Source: Aselliscus stoliczkanus
Lineage: Eukaryota; Chordata; Mammalia; Chiroptera; Hipposideridae
Length of the DNA: 64,000 bases
Assembly: GCA_033961575.1 (NCBI GenBank)
Contig: CM066727.1
Location: forward strand, 3,434,001-3,498,000
Direction of reading: 5' to 3'
Part shown: positions 21,593-32,949 of the stretch, in pieces
Position numbering within the stretch: position 1 is the stretch's first letter
Layout: the number at the start of each line of letters is the position of its first letter
Notes under the pieces: model-generated
The model's database searches: none
What the model saw: the letters and a program-made list of their open reading frames with translations, nothing else
Told to the model about the DNA's origin: nothing
Position numbers and translations under genes: made by a program

Positions 21593-22249
21593 CTAGCATC
21601 TTTATGCATAGCGCTCCCCTGGATCTGAAGGGAAACACACCCAAAGGCTCGGAAAGGCCCAGCAGCTCAGCGGCGCACAGAAACCTGACCCTGGTTATGC
21701 ACCCCGCCCGCATCCGTCAGGGGGCCTGGGCAGGACTGCCATTGCACTATTGGCCATGGGAATGGAGACTTATAAGCAATGCATGGTCAGCGCTGGGAAA
21801 TTTCACAAATTAAATAGAGTTTATTATAGACAAGAACTGTTTAATTCAATCCATATGTAAGTTCCTTATTAATACTATGGAATATTTTTCAGTTATTAGA
21901 AAGAGTGAGCTGGAAATTTAGAGATTTGCATAAACAGATCATCATAGATAGCGCTGAGTTAAAAATGCGTGTGTATGCATCTGTGTGCGTATTAACACAA
22001 TTAATGTACAGTTTGAAGACATGGCACCTACAATACCACAGGCAAGAGTACATATAAGTTTAAGTTACATAATAATCCAGTGATGCAGAAGGTACATTAG
22101 AGTGAGTTTTAATGAGAAATGAAAAGTAGGGTGCTGATTACAGATGAAAAGACGAAAAAGACAAGAACAAAAGGGAGGATGCTCGATGGAATCCGAGTGT
22201 CAGGAGCTCAGTGAATCATCTCTGCAGTGATGCAGTCACGGCTTGTGAA

Positions 22250-23670
22250 AATTATAAAAAAAAACCCACCCATTTATAGTCTCTGGATATTTCCCTACGG
22301 GCACACAGCAAATGAGCAAGTGGGGTAACATTTATTTGAGAAAATCTGTTAAGCCTCAGTAGGAACACCAAGGGTTGATGGCAGTGACCCGCTCCTGCCC
22401 CTAGGCCAGTGCGATGCCAGTAGAGAAGCTTGTCAGCTCCCAGCGCAGAGCTTTCCCCAGGGCAGGGCAGGCCCCCAGCATGGCACATGTCCCTAGGAGC
22501 CGGAGGAGAGCAGAGCAGCCGGGAGATGGGGGCTCTCACCCCACATCCAGTCCCATTCGGAGCACAGACGCTGTGCCTCAAGCACGGCAGCCTGAGAACA
22601 CCGGGGGCCCATTGCTCCTGCCCCAGCTCACTAGTAGGGAACCCCCACGGTGAGAAATGAGAGCTGGGAAGACCAGGGCTGACCATCCACATTCAGCGCC
22701 TTACAGACCAGGAGCTTCACTCCACGAGAAGGGGTGTCATGTCCCTCCCCGCCCGCCCCCAGCACTGGAACAGGCGAGGACTGCCTGGGGGCAAGAAGTC
22801 CCCAGGGGCTGTGGGTAAGAGCGATGCTGGTTAGGGATTCAAACCGGCAACAAGGAGTAAATAACACATAGCAATTTAACAGTCTGCATGATGAATACAG
22901 AATATACAGTAGTACAATTATGTAATGTAATAGAGGTGCTAAATATTGCTTCAATGGCAAGCATATTACTATATATAAATGTAGCAAATTCACATGTAAG
23001 TCTTAAATTTGCACAATGTCAATATAATCAATGTTAAAGCCAATTTAGTAAAAACAAAAACAATAGGAAAGTCCGTGAGAGCTCTGCTGACCCCACCTAG
23101 TGGACTGACTACTAGGCAGAGACTAGGTACAGTTAATCTTAAAAGCAGTATCCAAGCCAATAGAGATCTTTCAGATGAGCAATTCAAACGAGCTGGTGTC
23201 TCCATAATGGCAGCAAGTGGAAGAGAAGTCTAACAGGAGACCCGGAGAGCACATGGCTGAGTGGAGCCCTCCAGGGACAGGGCAACCCCAAAGGCCGGCA
23301 TTAGAGACAATGCTGCGAAGTGGCCAGGTTTTCATTAATATACTGTGTACACCCAGGGCAGGAAAACTACAGTCATCGAAGAAAACCGGCTGAACCACAG
23401 CAACCCCTGGGTGGATGGCCCAAGCCCCGATGCATGCTCTGAGGAGTGTCGTCAGAATAAACACCAGCACAAACCAGCCTTGGGTCAGTGTCGGGGGCCA
23501 CGGTGTCCTGAGCTGCTACAGGACCATCACTGAAAAGTCCGGCTTTAACTGTTTCCGTCCTGACCTCCCTGCTAAGCTTCTGACTGGTCTGCCTTCATTG
23601 CTGTCACACCCATCTGTCAGCTTCCAATAAGTTTTGGCTGTTTCAGCACATAGTGTTGGCTTAACATCCA
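22250..23670 (+). mobile_element. Old L1 5' UTR, upstream part
   Basis: The ordered text fits the GC-rich 5' UTR of old L1M-class elements as I remember it: CAGAGCTTTCCCCAGGGCAG, CAGCTCACTAGTAGGGAACC, CTGACCATCCACATTCAGC, TCTGCTGACCCCACCTAGTG, AATGGCAGCAAGTGGAAGAG, AGTCTAACAGGAGACC, GCGAAGTGGCCAGG and CAGGACCATCACTGAAAAG. The high CpG start and absence of any long frame fit a 5' UTR better than a gene. Frames of 60-146 codons on both strands at 22252-23630 are by-products. Confidence 0.6.
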
Positions 23671-23953
23671 AAGTCAAATAATGCAATGTACCAAATCAAG
23701 AGCATAAAGGACAAAAACACATGATCATCCCAAGAGACAAAAACAAATGGCATTTGACAAAATCCAATATATCTCTATGATCAAAAAGCCCATTGAGTAA
23801 ACTAGGAATAGAAGGTAAGTAACTTCCTGAATGTTGTAAGTGGCATCTACAAAACAAAGCAAAAACAGCAAATATCATATGGGGTTGTCAGAAAAGTCAT
23901 GACATATTTGTCTATGTTTTTCAAGGGTCATTTATTTATATAAAGAACAAAGA

Positions 23954-25107
23954 TCAATCAATGATATATTGCCCATTTTGCTCGATAAACTTTTGCCATC
24001 TTTCCGTGAGCTTTATAATTCCTTGTTCATAGAAGGGCCTGTCTTTATTTGCAAAAAACTGAACAAGGTGCTGATTTACAGCCTCATCTGAATTGAACGT
24101 TATACCACACAAGGAGTTTTGAAGAGATCGAAACAAGTGGAAGTCTTATGGCATAAGGTCAGGCGAGTATGGTGGGTGTGGCAACACATCTCATCCAAGC
24201 TCCAATAATTTTTTTTTCTTTTTTTTAGAGGGCAGTGTCACTGGCCCTCACATGTGGGATCCGAACCGGGGCTGCTGGCTTCCCAAGCCAGCTCTTAACC
24301 ACCGCGCCACTTGACCAGCCCCAAGTTCCAATAATTTTTGACAGGTGATCAAACTTGTGTGTGGTCTGACATTGTCACGATGGAACACAACTCCTTTACA
24401 ATTAAAAAGCTCTGGACATTTCTGGATGATGGATTCGTTTAAACTGTCCAATTGCCATCAGTACACATTCGAAAGGATTGTTTGGTTCCTTGATAGGAGC
24501 TTGAAAAACATGACACCTTTAAAATCCCACCACACTGACAGCATAACCTTCCTCTGATGAATGGCTGCTTTCCATGTCATTTGAGGTGAATCATCATGTG
24601 GGGACCAAGACCATTTGTGCACCACATTGTTGTAAACAATCCACTTCTCATCACCAGTTCTCAGTCGCTTGGAAAAAGGATGGTTTTCCTCACGTTTAAT
24701 GAGCATATTGCAGATGTTTATATGTGCCGTCAAATGAACTTCTTTGAGTTCATGTGGAACCCAAATATGAAGCTTGCCTACGTATCCCAGCTTCTTCAGG
24801 TGGTCATAAATGCTTGAATGATGGATATTCAGTGTTTCTGCAATCTCTCATGTTGTGTAATGTGGGTTTGACTTGATCAATGCCTTTATTTTGTCGTCAT
24901 CAACCTCGGTGGGCCTCCCTGACCAAGAGCGTGGTTGAGATCAGAATCACCAGCACGGAATTTCATGAACCATCACTGGCACTGGTGTTCCTGTAGAGCA
25001 TTGTCACTGTAAACTTTATGCAACTTTTCACAAGCTTGACACGCCTTCTTCCCTTTATGGAAGTAAAACAGTAAAATATGGCAAAAATGCATAGTTTGAT
25101 CTTCCAT
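23954..25107 (-). pseudogene. Mariner transposase pseudogene
   Basis: The reading direction is minus, from an ATG at 25105-25107 (MEDQTMHFC) to a stop at 23954. Without the SINE this is about 343 codons, the usual mariner transposase length. Visible family marks are WVPHEL near 24755, TGDEKW near 24650 (first catalytic Asp), FHRDNVRPH near 24380 (second Asp) and YSPDLMP followed by a stop and then Asp near 24150 (third Asp position), spacing consistent with the D,D34D triad. Stops within the N-terminal part (for example just after TTK and before WFMKF) and a stop beside the third Asp show it is dead. The SINE at 24215-24322 separates the second and third Asp regions. Confidence 0.92.
24215..24322 (-). 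mobile_element. Short tRNA-derived SINE inside the mariner
   Basis: Reading on the minus strand it has the same head and GAGGGCCAGTGACACTGCCC text as the other short SINEs, with a T-rich tract on its plus-strand left side as the tail. The target-site copies AAGCTCCAATAATTTTT (24197 on) and AAGTTCCAATAATTTTT (24323-24339) differ by one base. It interrupts the mariner transposase, so it is younger than the mariner. Confidence 0.93.
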
Positions 25108-25791
25108 CTTCAACTTGTTGTAAAATCTCCACAACTCAACCAAATCGTGCAATATTTTTTTAGAATGAAGCTGAAACTGTCAGCTGTCAAATGACAGAGC
25201 AATAACATAGATGTGAATGACTAGTATTTCCAAAAATGAACTAGTGCCATGTGTCGCAAACATGCCTCATGACTTTTCCGACAACCCAATGCATAATGTT
25301 GAAAGACAAAATACTTTCCTTGAGATTGGAAAAAGGAAAAGGATGTCTGCTCTCACCACTCCTTTTCAAAATCATACTAGAAGTTCTATCCAGGGCAATT
25401 GGACACTTAAGGGAATCTAGGTTGGAAAAGAAGTAAAATGTTCTCTATTTGTAGAACACATGAATTTATGTATAGAAAATCTTAAGGAATCTACTTAAAA
25501 ATAATTAGAACTAATCAACAAATTCAGGGAGATAGAAAATACAAGATCAATATACAAGTATTAATTCAATTCTGTACTTGAGCAAAAACAATTCAAAAAC
25601 ATAATTAAGGAAAAAATTCCAATTACATTGCATCAAAAATGGTAAAATAATTAGAAATAAATGTAACAAATGAAATGTTAAATTTGTACTCTGAAAATTA
25701 CAAAATATTGTTGAAAGAAACTAAAGAATTAAACAAATGAAAACAATTCCATGTTCACTGGTTGGAATGCTTAATTTTGTTAAGAAAACAC

Positions 25792-26933
25792 CAGGCATAC
25801 CTCATTTTATCATGCTTTGCAGATATTGTGGGGGGTTTTTTCCCCACAAATTGAAAGTTTGCTTCCACCCTACGTTGAGAAAGTATGTTGATGCCATTTT
25901 CCCAATAGCATTTGATCATTTTATGTCTCTGTGTCACATTTTGGTAATTCTTGCAAAATTTCAAACTTCTTCATTATTATTATATTTGTTATGGTGATCT
26001 GTGATCAGTGATCTTTGGTGTAACTATTGTAATTGTTTTGGGTACAAAAAACCACTCCTAAAGCTGCCAAACTTAATCCATAAAGGTTGCGTGTGCTGTG
26101 GCAGCTCCACTGACTGGCCGTCTCTATCGTCCTCCCCTCCTGGGACCTCCCTAGTCCCTGAGACACAACAATATTGAAATGAGGACAATTAATAACCCTA
26201 CAAATTAAACACTCAGTGAAAGGAAGAGTAGCAAGTCTCCTCCTGGTGAAGACTGTTGAAATGACAGCAAAGGATTTAGAATATTCCTGAAACTTAGTTG
26301 CTAAAGCAGCAGCAAGGTTTGAGAGGACCGATAATTTTGAAAGAGGTTTTAAAATTTGCCAAAGAGCATCTCATGCTAAAGACAGATTGTTCGTGAAAAC
26401 AAGAGTCCATTGATGAGTCAAACTTCATTTCTGTCTTATTTTAAGAAATTGCCACAGCCACCCCAACCTTCAGCAACCACCACCCTGATTGGTCAGCTGT
26501 CCGCCGGTATCCAGGTAATACCCTCCACCAGCAAAAATACTAACTCGCTGAAGGCTCTGGTGATGGTTAGTGTTTCGTTGTTTGGTTTTTTTTTTAGCTG
26601 AGCCATCCTGCCATCTGTTGGCAGCTCAGCTCGGGCTGGGCATTGAACTGCTGTTGCTCAGAGCTCAGCTAGCACTTTTGAGCGAGCTCTTAACCAACTG
26701 AGTCACTCGGCTGGCCCATAAAGGTTAGTGTTTTGGAGCAATAGAGTATTTTTTAATTAAGGTATGTCTGTTGTTCTTAGACATATTGCTATTGCGCACT
26801 TAATAGATTACAGTATAAACATAACTTTTATATGCACTGGAAACCAAAAACTTTGTGTGACTCACTTTATTGCAATATTCACTTTACTGCAGTGGTTTGG
26901 AACTGAACCTATGATATCTCTGAGGTCTGCCTG
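25792..26933 (+). mobile_element. Internally deleted Tigger1 (pogo-type) DNA transposon
   Basis: The left end is CAGGCATACCTCATTTTATC and the right end GATATCTCTGAGGTCTGCCTG-like, an inverted pair, with TA following the right end at 26934-26935. Internal text matches remembered Tigger1: GGTGATCTGTGATCAGTGAT, CCTGAGACACAACAATATTG, AGAAATTGCCACAGCCACCC and CCTTCAGCAACCACCACCCT. Without the SINE it is about 985 bp against about 2.4 kb for a full Tigger1, so most of the transposase gene is missing. No frame survives. It inserted into the L1 ORF2 segment. Confidence 0.88.
26576..26722 (-). mobile_element. SINE, third head variant, inside Tigger1
   Basis: On the minus strand it starts GGGCCAGCCGAGTGACTCAG, TTGGTTAAGAGCTCGCTC and differs in the body from the other SINEs (GAGCAACAGCAGTTCAATGC, TGAGCTGCCAACAGATGGC). 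An A-rich tail is read as poly-T at 26586-26595. An exact 11-bp duplication GGTTAGTGTTT flanks it at 26565-26575 and 26723-26733. It represents a separate subfamily with an unusual B-box region. Confidence 0.88.
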
Positions 26934-27585
26934 TAGACTCCAAATTGATCCACACATTTATTTTCAACAAGGATGCCAAGATGACTCAATAGGTAAAGAA
27001 CAGTCAATTTAGCAAAAATGCTAGGACAACTGGACAGTCACATGCAACAGTATAAAAATAGACCCATTCGTTCCTCAACCATATGCAAATGTTAACTCAA
27101 AAGAGATCACAGACCTAAACATAAGAGGTAAAATTATAAAACTCTTATTTCAAAAAGTGTAGATGTAAATATTCTGCTGTTGGCATAGAGCCCGGTGTTT
27201 AAGGTATTTCGTCAAAGTATAAGCAACAACAACAAAAAATAGAAAATTTAGACTTAATCTAAATTGAAAATATTTGTGCTGCAAACAATACATTCAGGAA
27301 AGTGAAATGATAACCTATAATAATAGGAGAAAATATTTTGAAATCATATATTTGTGACTTATATCTGGTCTGATGAAGAACATTTACAACTCAATAATAA
27401 AACCCTAAATAACTCAATTACGTAACAGGTAAATGATATAAATAGACAGTTCTTCAAAGAAGTATAGAAATGGCCAATGTGCACACAAAAATCTGCTTCA
27501 GGTAAATACAAATCAAAACCATAATGGGAAATCACCTCACACACACTAAGTGACCTTAATCAATACTATGGATAATGATAAAGAA

Positions 27586-29640
27586 CACCTGTGTAAACAG
27601 AGGCACCAGGGTTTCCACGCTGAGTGTCAGGAGCCCTCTTCTCACCTCCATCCCAACAAATGAAACCCTGACAGGCTGACCAGTCAGCAGTCCTCCTGGA
27701 CCCTAAGAGAAGGGAGGGCACAGGACACACGACTGCCTCCCTGGTGGAGGGACAGACATGACAAGAGCACACGGCCCACCGGGGCGCAGGACCACAAGCG
27801 GAACGCAGTGGGAACCAGCGGGGCTGGGAAAGCCGGGACTGTAACTGACGAGAAGAGGGGGCTCTGTGACACTTTGAGTTAAAAGCTCCCTGGGGAGCCA
27901 GCCATAGGGCACCCCCACATCCTCCAGGAACTCTGCCAGGTCCCCACAGCAAATAGCAGAGAAAATCTCACAGGGCCCCTGGCTGGGAGAGTGGAAGGAC
28001 GCGTTTATACATGTATCAGAGCCCTCTGTGCTTCCCGACAAGGCCGCAGGCAGGAGGGCTTAGCCAGGGGCTGACCTGCTCAGAGAAATGCCCATCTCCA
28101 GCCACCCCTCCTTCCTGCCCCACATGGAGGGGTGGGCGCGGGGGCCCGTGAAACCTGAGAAGCACAGTCCAGAGGCACAGCCCTAAGGCAGACCTGCCCC
28201 TGGAAGTACAGAGCGCTGCCCTGCGCGGCTCCTCACCGCATGGCTAAGGCCCATTCACAGCACTTCCGTGTATCAATACATCACGTCTGGCTATTAAAAC
28301 AAAACAAAACAACCCAAAAGACATACGAAAAGGCAAACAAAAATTGTTTGAAGAGACAGAAGAAGCATCAGACACAGACATGGCAGGGCTGTTGGAGTCT
28401 CAGACCAGGAATTAAAAGTCACTGTGATTGATATGCTAATGGTGACGTAGACAGCTTGCAAGAACAGATGGGTGATGTGAAGAGAGATAAAAATTCTAAG
28501 AAAGAATAAAAAATTAATGCTAGAGAAAAAAACACAATTGTAACAGAAATGAAGAATGCTGTTGATGAGCATAATAATGGCAGACTGGACATGGCTGAGG
28601 TAAAAAAATCTCTGAGATAGAGGATCTATCACTAGAATTCCCCCAAAACAAACAGGAAAGAGAAGAAAAGGAAAAGGAAAATAAAAGAGGACAAAAGGAA
28701 ACAAAAGAATGAAAAAAAAATCCCCCCAAAATCAGATTATCCAAGGACTGTGGGACAGCTATCCAGTGTGATGTACCCGTAAGCACAATAGGATTATGAT
28801 AGGAAAAGGAGAAAGAGGACAACACACAGAAGAAATACCTGGAAGAGTAATGACTGAGAATTTCCTCCGAAGTGATATTAAACACCAAACCACAGGTCCA
28901 TTAAGCTCAGAGAACACCAAGTAGTATAAATGCAAAACAAACAAACAACACAAGCATGTCGTTTTCAAATTATAGAAAATCACAAATAAAGAAAAAATCC
29001 TGGCAGAAGACAGGGAAAGAAAAACATACCTGGAGAAGAACAGACATAACAATTAAATCTGACTTCTCTTCAGAAATCATGCAAGAAGAAGGTAGAGTGA
29101 AACACTGAAAGTGTTGAGAGAAAAATAAGCACTGACCTAGAGTTCTGCACTCAGTGAAATTTACCCTAAAAATGAAGCAAAGTTCAAGACTTTCTTACAC
29201 AAAAATTGAGGGGATTTGTTGCCAGTAGTCCTGCCTTGCAAGAAATGTTTAAAGAAGTTCTTTGGAGAGTACAATAACATAAGTCAAAACCTCACATCTC
29301 CACAAAGAAAGGAACAACATTGATTAAGAACTAAGTGAAGGTAAAATAAACCTTAAATTTTTCTTGTTTTTAATTCATCTAACAGATAACAGTTTGTTCA
29401 AAATAAGAATATCAACCATATACTCTATTGTGTATGTGTATGCTTCCATATAAGTGAAATGAATGACAGCGATGGCACAAGCGACAGCAGGGAGAATTTG
29501 ATTATTTTGTTATTATAAGGTGCTCACACCATTTGTGATATGAAATATACTTGGGTTAGTTGCAAATGTATAATGTATACTCTAAAGAAACCACTGGAAA
29601 AAAAGTAAAAAGAAATAAAACTGATAAGAAATGAGAAAAA
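27586..29640 (+). mobile_element. Old L1 5' UTR and ORF1 region
   Basis: The GC-rich first half reads as an L1M-class 5' UTR: TGAAACCCTGACAGGCTGAC, CAGTCAGCAGTCCTCCTGG, AGGACCACAAGCGGAACGC, TTAAAAGCTCCCTGGGGAGC, AGAAATGCCCATCTCCAGCC, GAAGCACAGTCCAGAGGCAC. The AT-rich second half reads as the ORF1-side text: GGCAGACTGGACATGGCTGAG, TATCCAAGGACTGTGGGACA, GTCCATTAAGCTCAGAGAAC, TGTTGAGAGAAAAATAAGC, GGGATTTGTTGCCAGTAGTC, TGCCTTGCAAGAAATGTTTA. ORF1 frames are broken by many stops. Short frames on both strands are by-products. Confidence 0.75.
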
Positions 29641-30010
29641 AGTGTGTGCCCTAAATCCATCCAGGGCCAGGTAACAGACACCTGCGGTCACCCCTTTCGC
29701 CTGCCGCCTGCTGGTACTATTCAAAGCAGCCAGTCCTACACTAAAGTCTCCCCCTCCGGGTCTTGTCTGTCCCCGTGGAAATCACAAGAAAGGCTCGGGA
29801 CATGTTTTCCCATGGTCCCTACACCTCCTGACTGAAACTTGCGCTTCCCTATGAGGTCCTTCATGGCAGGGTGGCCCCTCCCGTGCAGAAACGTAGGTCA
29901 TAAATCCTTTTCCAATGGCTTTAGCTTCTCCCTGTCGACACTCAGTCACCTCTTTAAATGAAAATCCCGTGGGCACCATTTAATACATAATGGCCCCAAG
30001 CACCATGCGC
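29641..30010. other. Unassigned spacer
   Basis: No gene seen. Slightly GC-rich (frames of 63-66 codons at 29524-29979 without domain). Confidence 0.5.
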
Positions 30011-30200
30011 TTCTTCTTCTGAACGCTTGTCACATTTCATTTTTACATCTTTGTGTGACAGTTTAATAGCTGTGTACCCTACCAGAATGTCGGTGTCAAA
30101 TTTGATCTTCGCTCCTCACTTTATTCCAAGCACCTACTAGAGTGCCTCCCATGTACAGACCATTAAAAAATAAATAAATGAATAAATGCATGAACAAATT
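30011..30200 (+). mobile_element. L2 LINE 3' end relic
   Basis: CACATTTCATTTTTACATC, GTGTACCCTACCAGAATGTC, CCAAGCACCTACTAGAGTGC, CTCCCATGTACAG and AAATAAATGAATAAATGC follow the order of the L2 3' end, including the terminal AATGAATAAATG-type repeat. Confidence 0.75.
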
Positions 30201-30869
30201 TATCTAAATACAGATGATATGATATAACCTTTGAAATCTAAGAAATATTTCGCTCAGAAACAAGCATTTACCCTTAGCTGCTTAATGAATTAAATAAGTG
30301 CAAATTAATCCACCAAAAAGTCAATGTGAGAAGACACGTAAAGCAAACCAATTCAAGGAAAGCTGGAAGAGTAGTTATATCTTTAAAATAATTTAGAAAA
30401 TAAGAATATAATTAAAAACTTGTCACAGTGTTTTTCTTTTTGAAATTGAAAATCTGTCAAATAGTCAGGCTTCTGGCATAACATCTCTATATGGTAAATT
30501 CCAAGAGGAATATTTTCTCACTGAAGATTTCTTTTTCAAAAACCTGGTGGCAACATACAGTGCATATATATACCTAATTGAGAAGGCTTTATTTTTCCCT
30601 CACCAATGTACTATGTAAATAATAGATTTCCTTAAAATTGATGGTGTCTTTAAAGGAACCACTACTATAATTAAGGAAAAAGAGAATATGCAAACAAAAT
30701 TAAATATGAGAAAAACAGAAGCAATTATAGAGTTTTGGTTAACAGATTAATTTCAAAATGGAAGTTCACTCAGGCTACATGTGAAATTATGATTTGATGA
30801 AAGGAAACTGATTTTTACATGGGAAACAGACAATAATCAATAGATGCTCGTGGAAAGACTGTCCTTGTT

Positions 30870-30870
<1 letters not shown>

Positions 30871-30914
<44 letters not shown>
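30871..30914 (+). repeat. (CA)n microsatellite
   Basis: About 21 uninterrupted CA units. Confidence 0.95.
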
Positions 30915-30918
<4 letters not shown>

Positions 30919-31783
30919 AAAAACAAAACCCCCCAAAACAGCTCTAAACGCCTCCCAATTCTTGTATTCTCAGTGGCTTGCTACTTTATTGTCACTAAGC
31001 CCTTCTTACATTCTTTTTCTCGGCCTACTTTCTATCTACTCCACTAATGACTTTAAATTTGAGCATTTTTTGGAAAATAAATTTGGTATAATGTAACAGC
31101 ATTCAAATTTATAACAGAGTCTTAAAGGAAATACATAACTTGATTTTATGTATTACTGAAGACAAACTGTTTTGTTCAATGTGTATTTCAGAATCCCTTA
31201 GGACAGACAGGTCTCAGAAAGAGAAATTCCCGAATGTTCACCCTACTGGTGCTGATAGAATTTCAATGCATATTCCAGCCTGGATGTGATGAGTGTTAGA
31301 TTGGGAGAGATACGAGAATAGAGCTTAACTCATAAATAATGACCTTTCACAAAGTTATCAATGATGTAAATGAATTATTACACAACTGAACTCTACTTGC
31401 AAAACAATTCTAGAAACTTAATTTGCATGGCACCATTGCACTTCCATGAAATTGTTTGATAAGCATTGGTTTAGAGCAGGTAGGTCTGGGCCATGTATTC
31501 ATCAACTGACTCAACACAATGAAAGTATTTCCCATTCTTAGAGAATCGTCTGTCTCACAACTATCACTGCCTCTCCTGTGGTCCAGTGGATGGGTCCCGA
31601 CATAACCCAGTCATGCCAGTGGAGATGAATAACTGTGTTTAACTCAGCAGCATCATAATGTACATATATATATCCTGACACAAGAGCATGCAAGAGATGC
31701 AAGAGGCAGATTTCAATGATGAAAGACAAAATAGAAAATGTTTGCTAGTCTTTGGGTTCAACTGTAGGAGACTAGACATATAA

Positions 31784-31834
<51 letters not shown>

Positions 31835-31845
31835 TAGATATAGAT
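31784..31845 (+). repeat. (GATA)n microsatellite
   Basis: About 12 perfect GATA units (to about 31832), then degenerating to GATATAGATATAGATC and similar text up to about 31880. Confidence 0.95.
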
Positions 31846-32614
31846 CAGAAATAGAGATATAGAGATTGAGATAGATATGAAGTCCCCACACACAAAACTT
31901 CTAGATGGAATGGTAAAGGGAATATTGAAATTGAGAGGAGAGACAGAGAGCTTTCTCAGCACCCCTGCTGTAGAAGTATTGATTAAAGATGGTGCCCTTT
32001 GTCTGGGGAAACAGACACACACACTCCACCTGAGTCCCTGGGGCTCCAGTCAGAGTTGTGAAGGAGGCTGGCGCACAGGGCGCCTGGCCTAGCTCATTAT
32101 GAATAATTCATATCTCATCTGTCTTTTGAAGAGGTGTTAAATTGCCCTTTTGGTAAATCTGTGGTTTCTGAGGAATGTGTTCACACCTCATTATCACTGG
32201 GTGATAGACTCCTGGGAGACTGTGTAATTGTCTCAAACCAAGGTCTTTGTCAGCCCAGTAATGCATGATTTCAGGACAATATGAGTTATCCTGTGACCAC
32301 CAAGGCGAAAACTTCAGAGGAAAAGAGGGCAATGAGAGTTTCGCCCCCTTCAGCTTTGAGAGCAATTGTACTTTTCTCTATTTTTTTTTGAAGTATTTGC
32401 TTCAATTAGAATTCATCTATTACACCCTTTGCAAAGGAGGTGTAAGGAAAATTATGGTTTATTTCTATAAATGGTCAAAAAGTGCTACAAGATCTATATT
32501 CCCAAATTTACACACCTTGCCACTACCATTCATTTATGAAATCATCATTAGGAGCGATTAACTATTTTAGGAAATTTCACATATTGATTTCATATTAATG
32601 ACATTCTAAAAACC

Positions 32615-32700
32615 TAAAAAGATAGGAATTATCACTCCTACAGGTTAGAAACAGATTTCCTCAAAATAACTTAGCTAGTAAACGATGGATTGAGGTCTCT
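32615..32700 (-). mobile_element. MIR-like relic
   Basis: GGAATTATCACTCCTACAGG, TTAGAAACAGATTTCC and AATAACTTAGCTAGTAAACG read like the inverted MIR core. Weak but ordered match. Confidence 0.55.
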
Positions 32701-32949
32701 CTTCAAAGTGTTCTGTAAACCAATATGGGAAACTTCCTGCAAAAGTCTTAAAATTCTCAGATGAGTGTGCTTCATTTCAGTTTAAATGCCATATTCTCTT
32801 GGAAAGTTGCCACAGTGACATTTTCAGACCATTAAAAACCTTTGTCTATAAGCAAAGTTCCAGAGAGAAGTCAAGAGAAGTTTGTGGAAGCATGTTCAGT
32901 CAGATATACGATTTTCTAAAGACATATCTGCCAGATAGGTCTGCAAGTT

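Larger units (their letters stand above)
20380..22249 (+). mobile_element. L1 LINE, ORF2 part to 3' UTR, interrupted
   Basis: ORF2-type text includes GATACAGGAAGCACCTGATG, AAATTCAACATTTTTATGAT, TTAATAAGGGAGTAATAAGC, AGGCTGATAGATACAAGATC and, near 21400-21480, TTGTGGTACTAACCC, ACATACAGTCAAATGGAATA. After a CA microsatellite and a short GC-rich interval (about 21604-21740) the 3' part resumes (AATACTATGGAATATTTTTC at about 21872). No frame is intact. A short SINE is inserted at 20891. Confidence 0.72.
23880..25289 (-). mobile_element. Near full-length mariner DNA transposon, SINE-split
   Basis: The ends are inverted repeats: TGGGGTTGTCAGAAAAGTCA on the left and TGACTTTTCCGACAACCCAA on the right. 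TA precedes the left end (23878-23879) and TG follows the right (25290-25291), a TA duplication with one change. Without the SINE and its duplicated target the element is about 1.28 kb, the normal size of mariner. It carries one decayed transposase gene on the minus strand. It inserted into the L1 ORF2 segment. Confidence 0.93.
23671..27585 (+). mobile_element. L1 LINE ORF2 segment carrying a nested stack of transposons
   Basis: ORF2 reverse-transcriptase text begins at 23690 (AAATCAAGAGCATAAAGGAC, ATGATCATCCCAAGAGAC, TTTGACAAAATCCAATATAT). It is cut at 23879 by a mariner, resumes at 25290 (GAAAGACAAAATACTTTCC, TGTCTGCTCTCACCACTCC), is cut again at 25791 by a Tigger1, and resumes at 26934 (CCAAATTGATCCACACATTT, CATATGCAAATGTTAACTC, AATCAAAACCATAATGGGAA). 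It stops near 27585 without a poly-A tail. All frames are broken. Confidence 0.8.
30201..32614. other. Unassigned AT-rich spacer with two microsatellites
   Basis: No gene or confident repeat family. It contains a CA repeat at 30871-30914 and a GATA repeat at about 31784-31845. A 127-codon minus frame at 31639-32022 runs through the GATA array and codes for repeated Ile-Tyr-Leu-Ser text, so it is not a gene. Confidence 0.5.

Noticed and set aside
23009..23233. 74-codon frame considered as a processed pseudogene
   Set aside because: The surrounding text is better explained as L1 5' UTR, and no protein family was recognised.
22252..23630. CpG-island promoter with a gene in the GC-rich stretch
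   Set aside because: The ordered text fits an old L1 5' UTR, and frames on both strands are short and overlapping.
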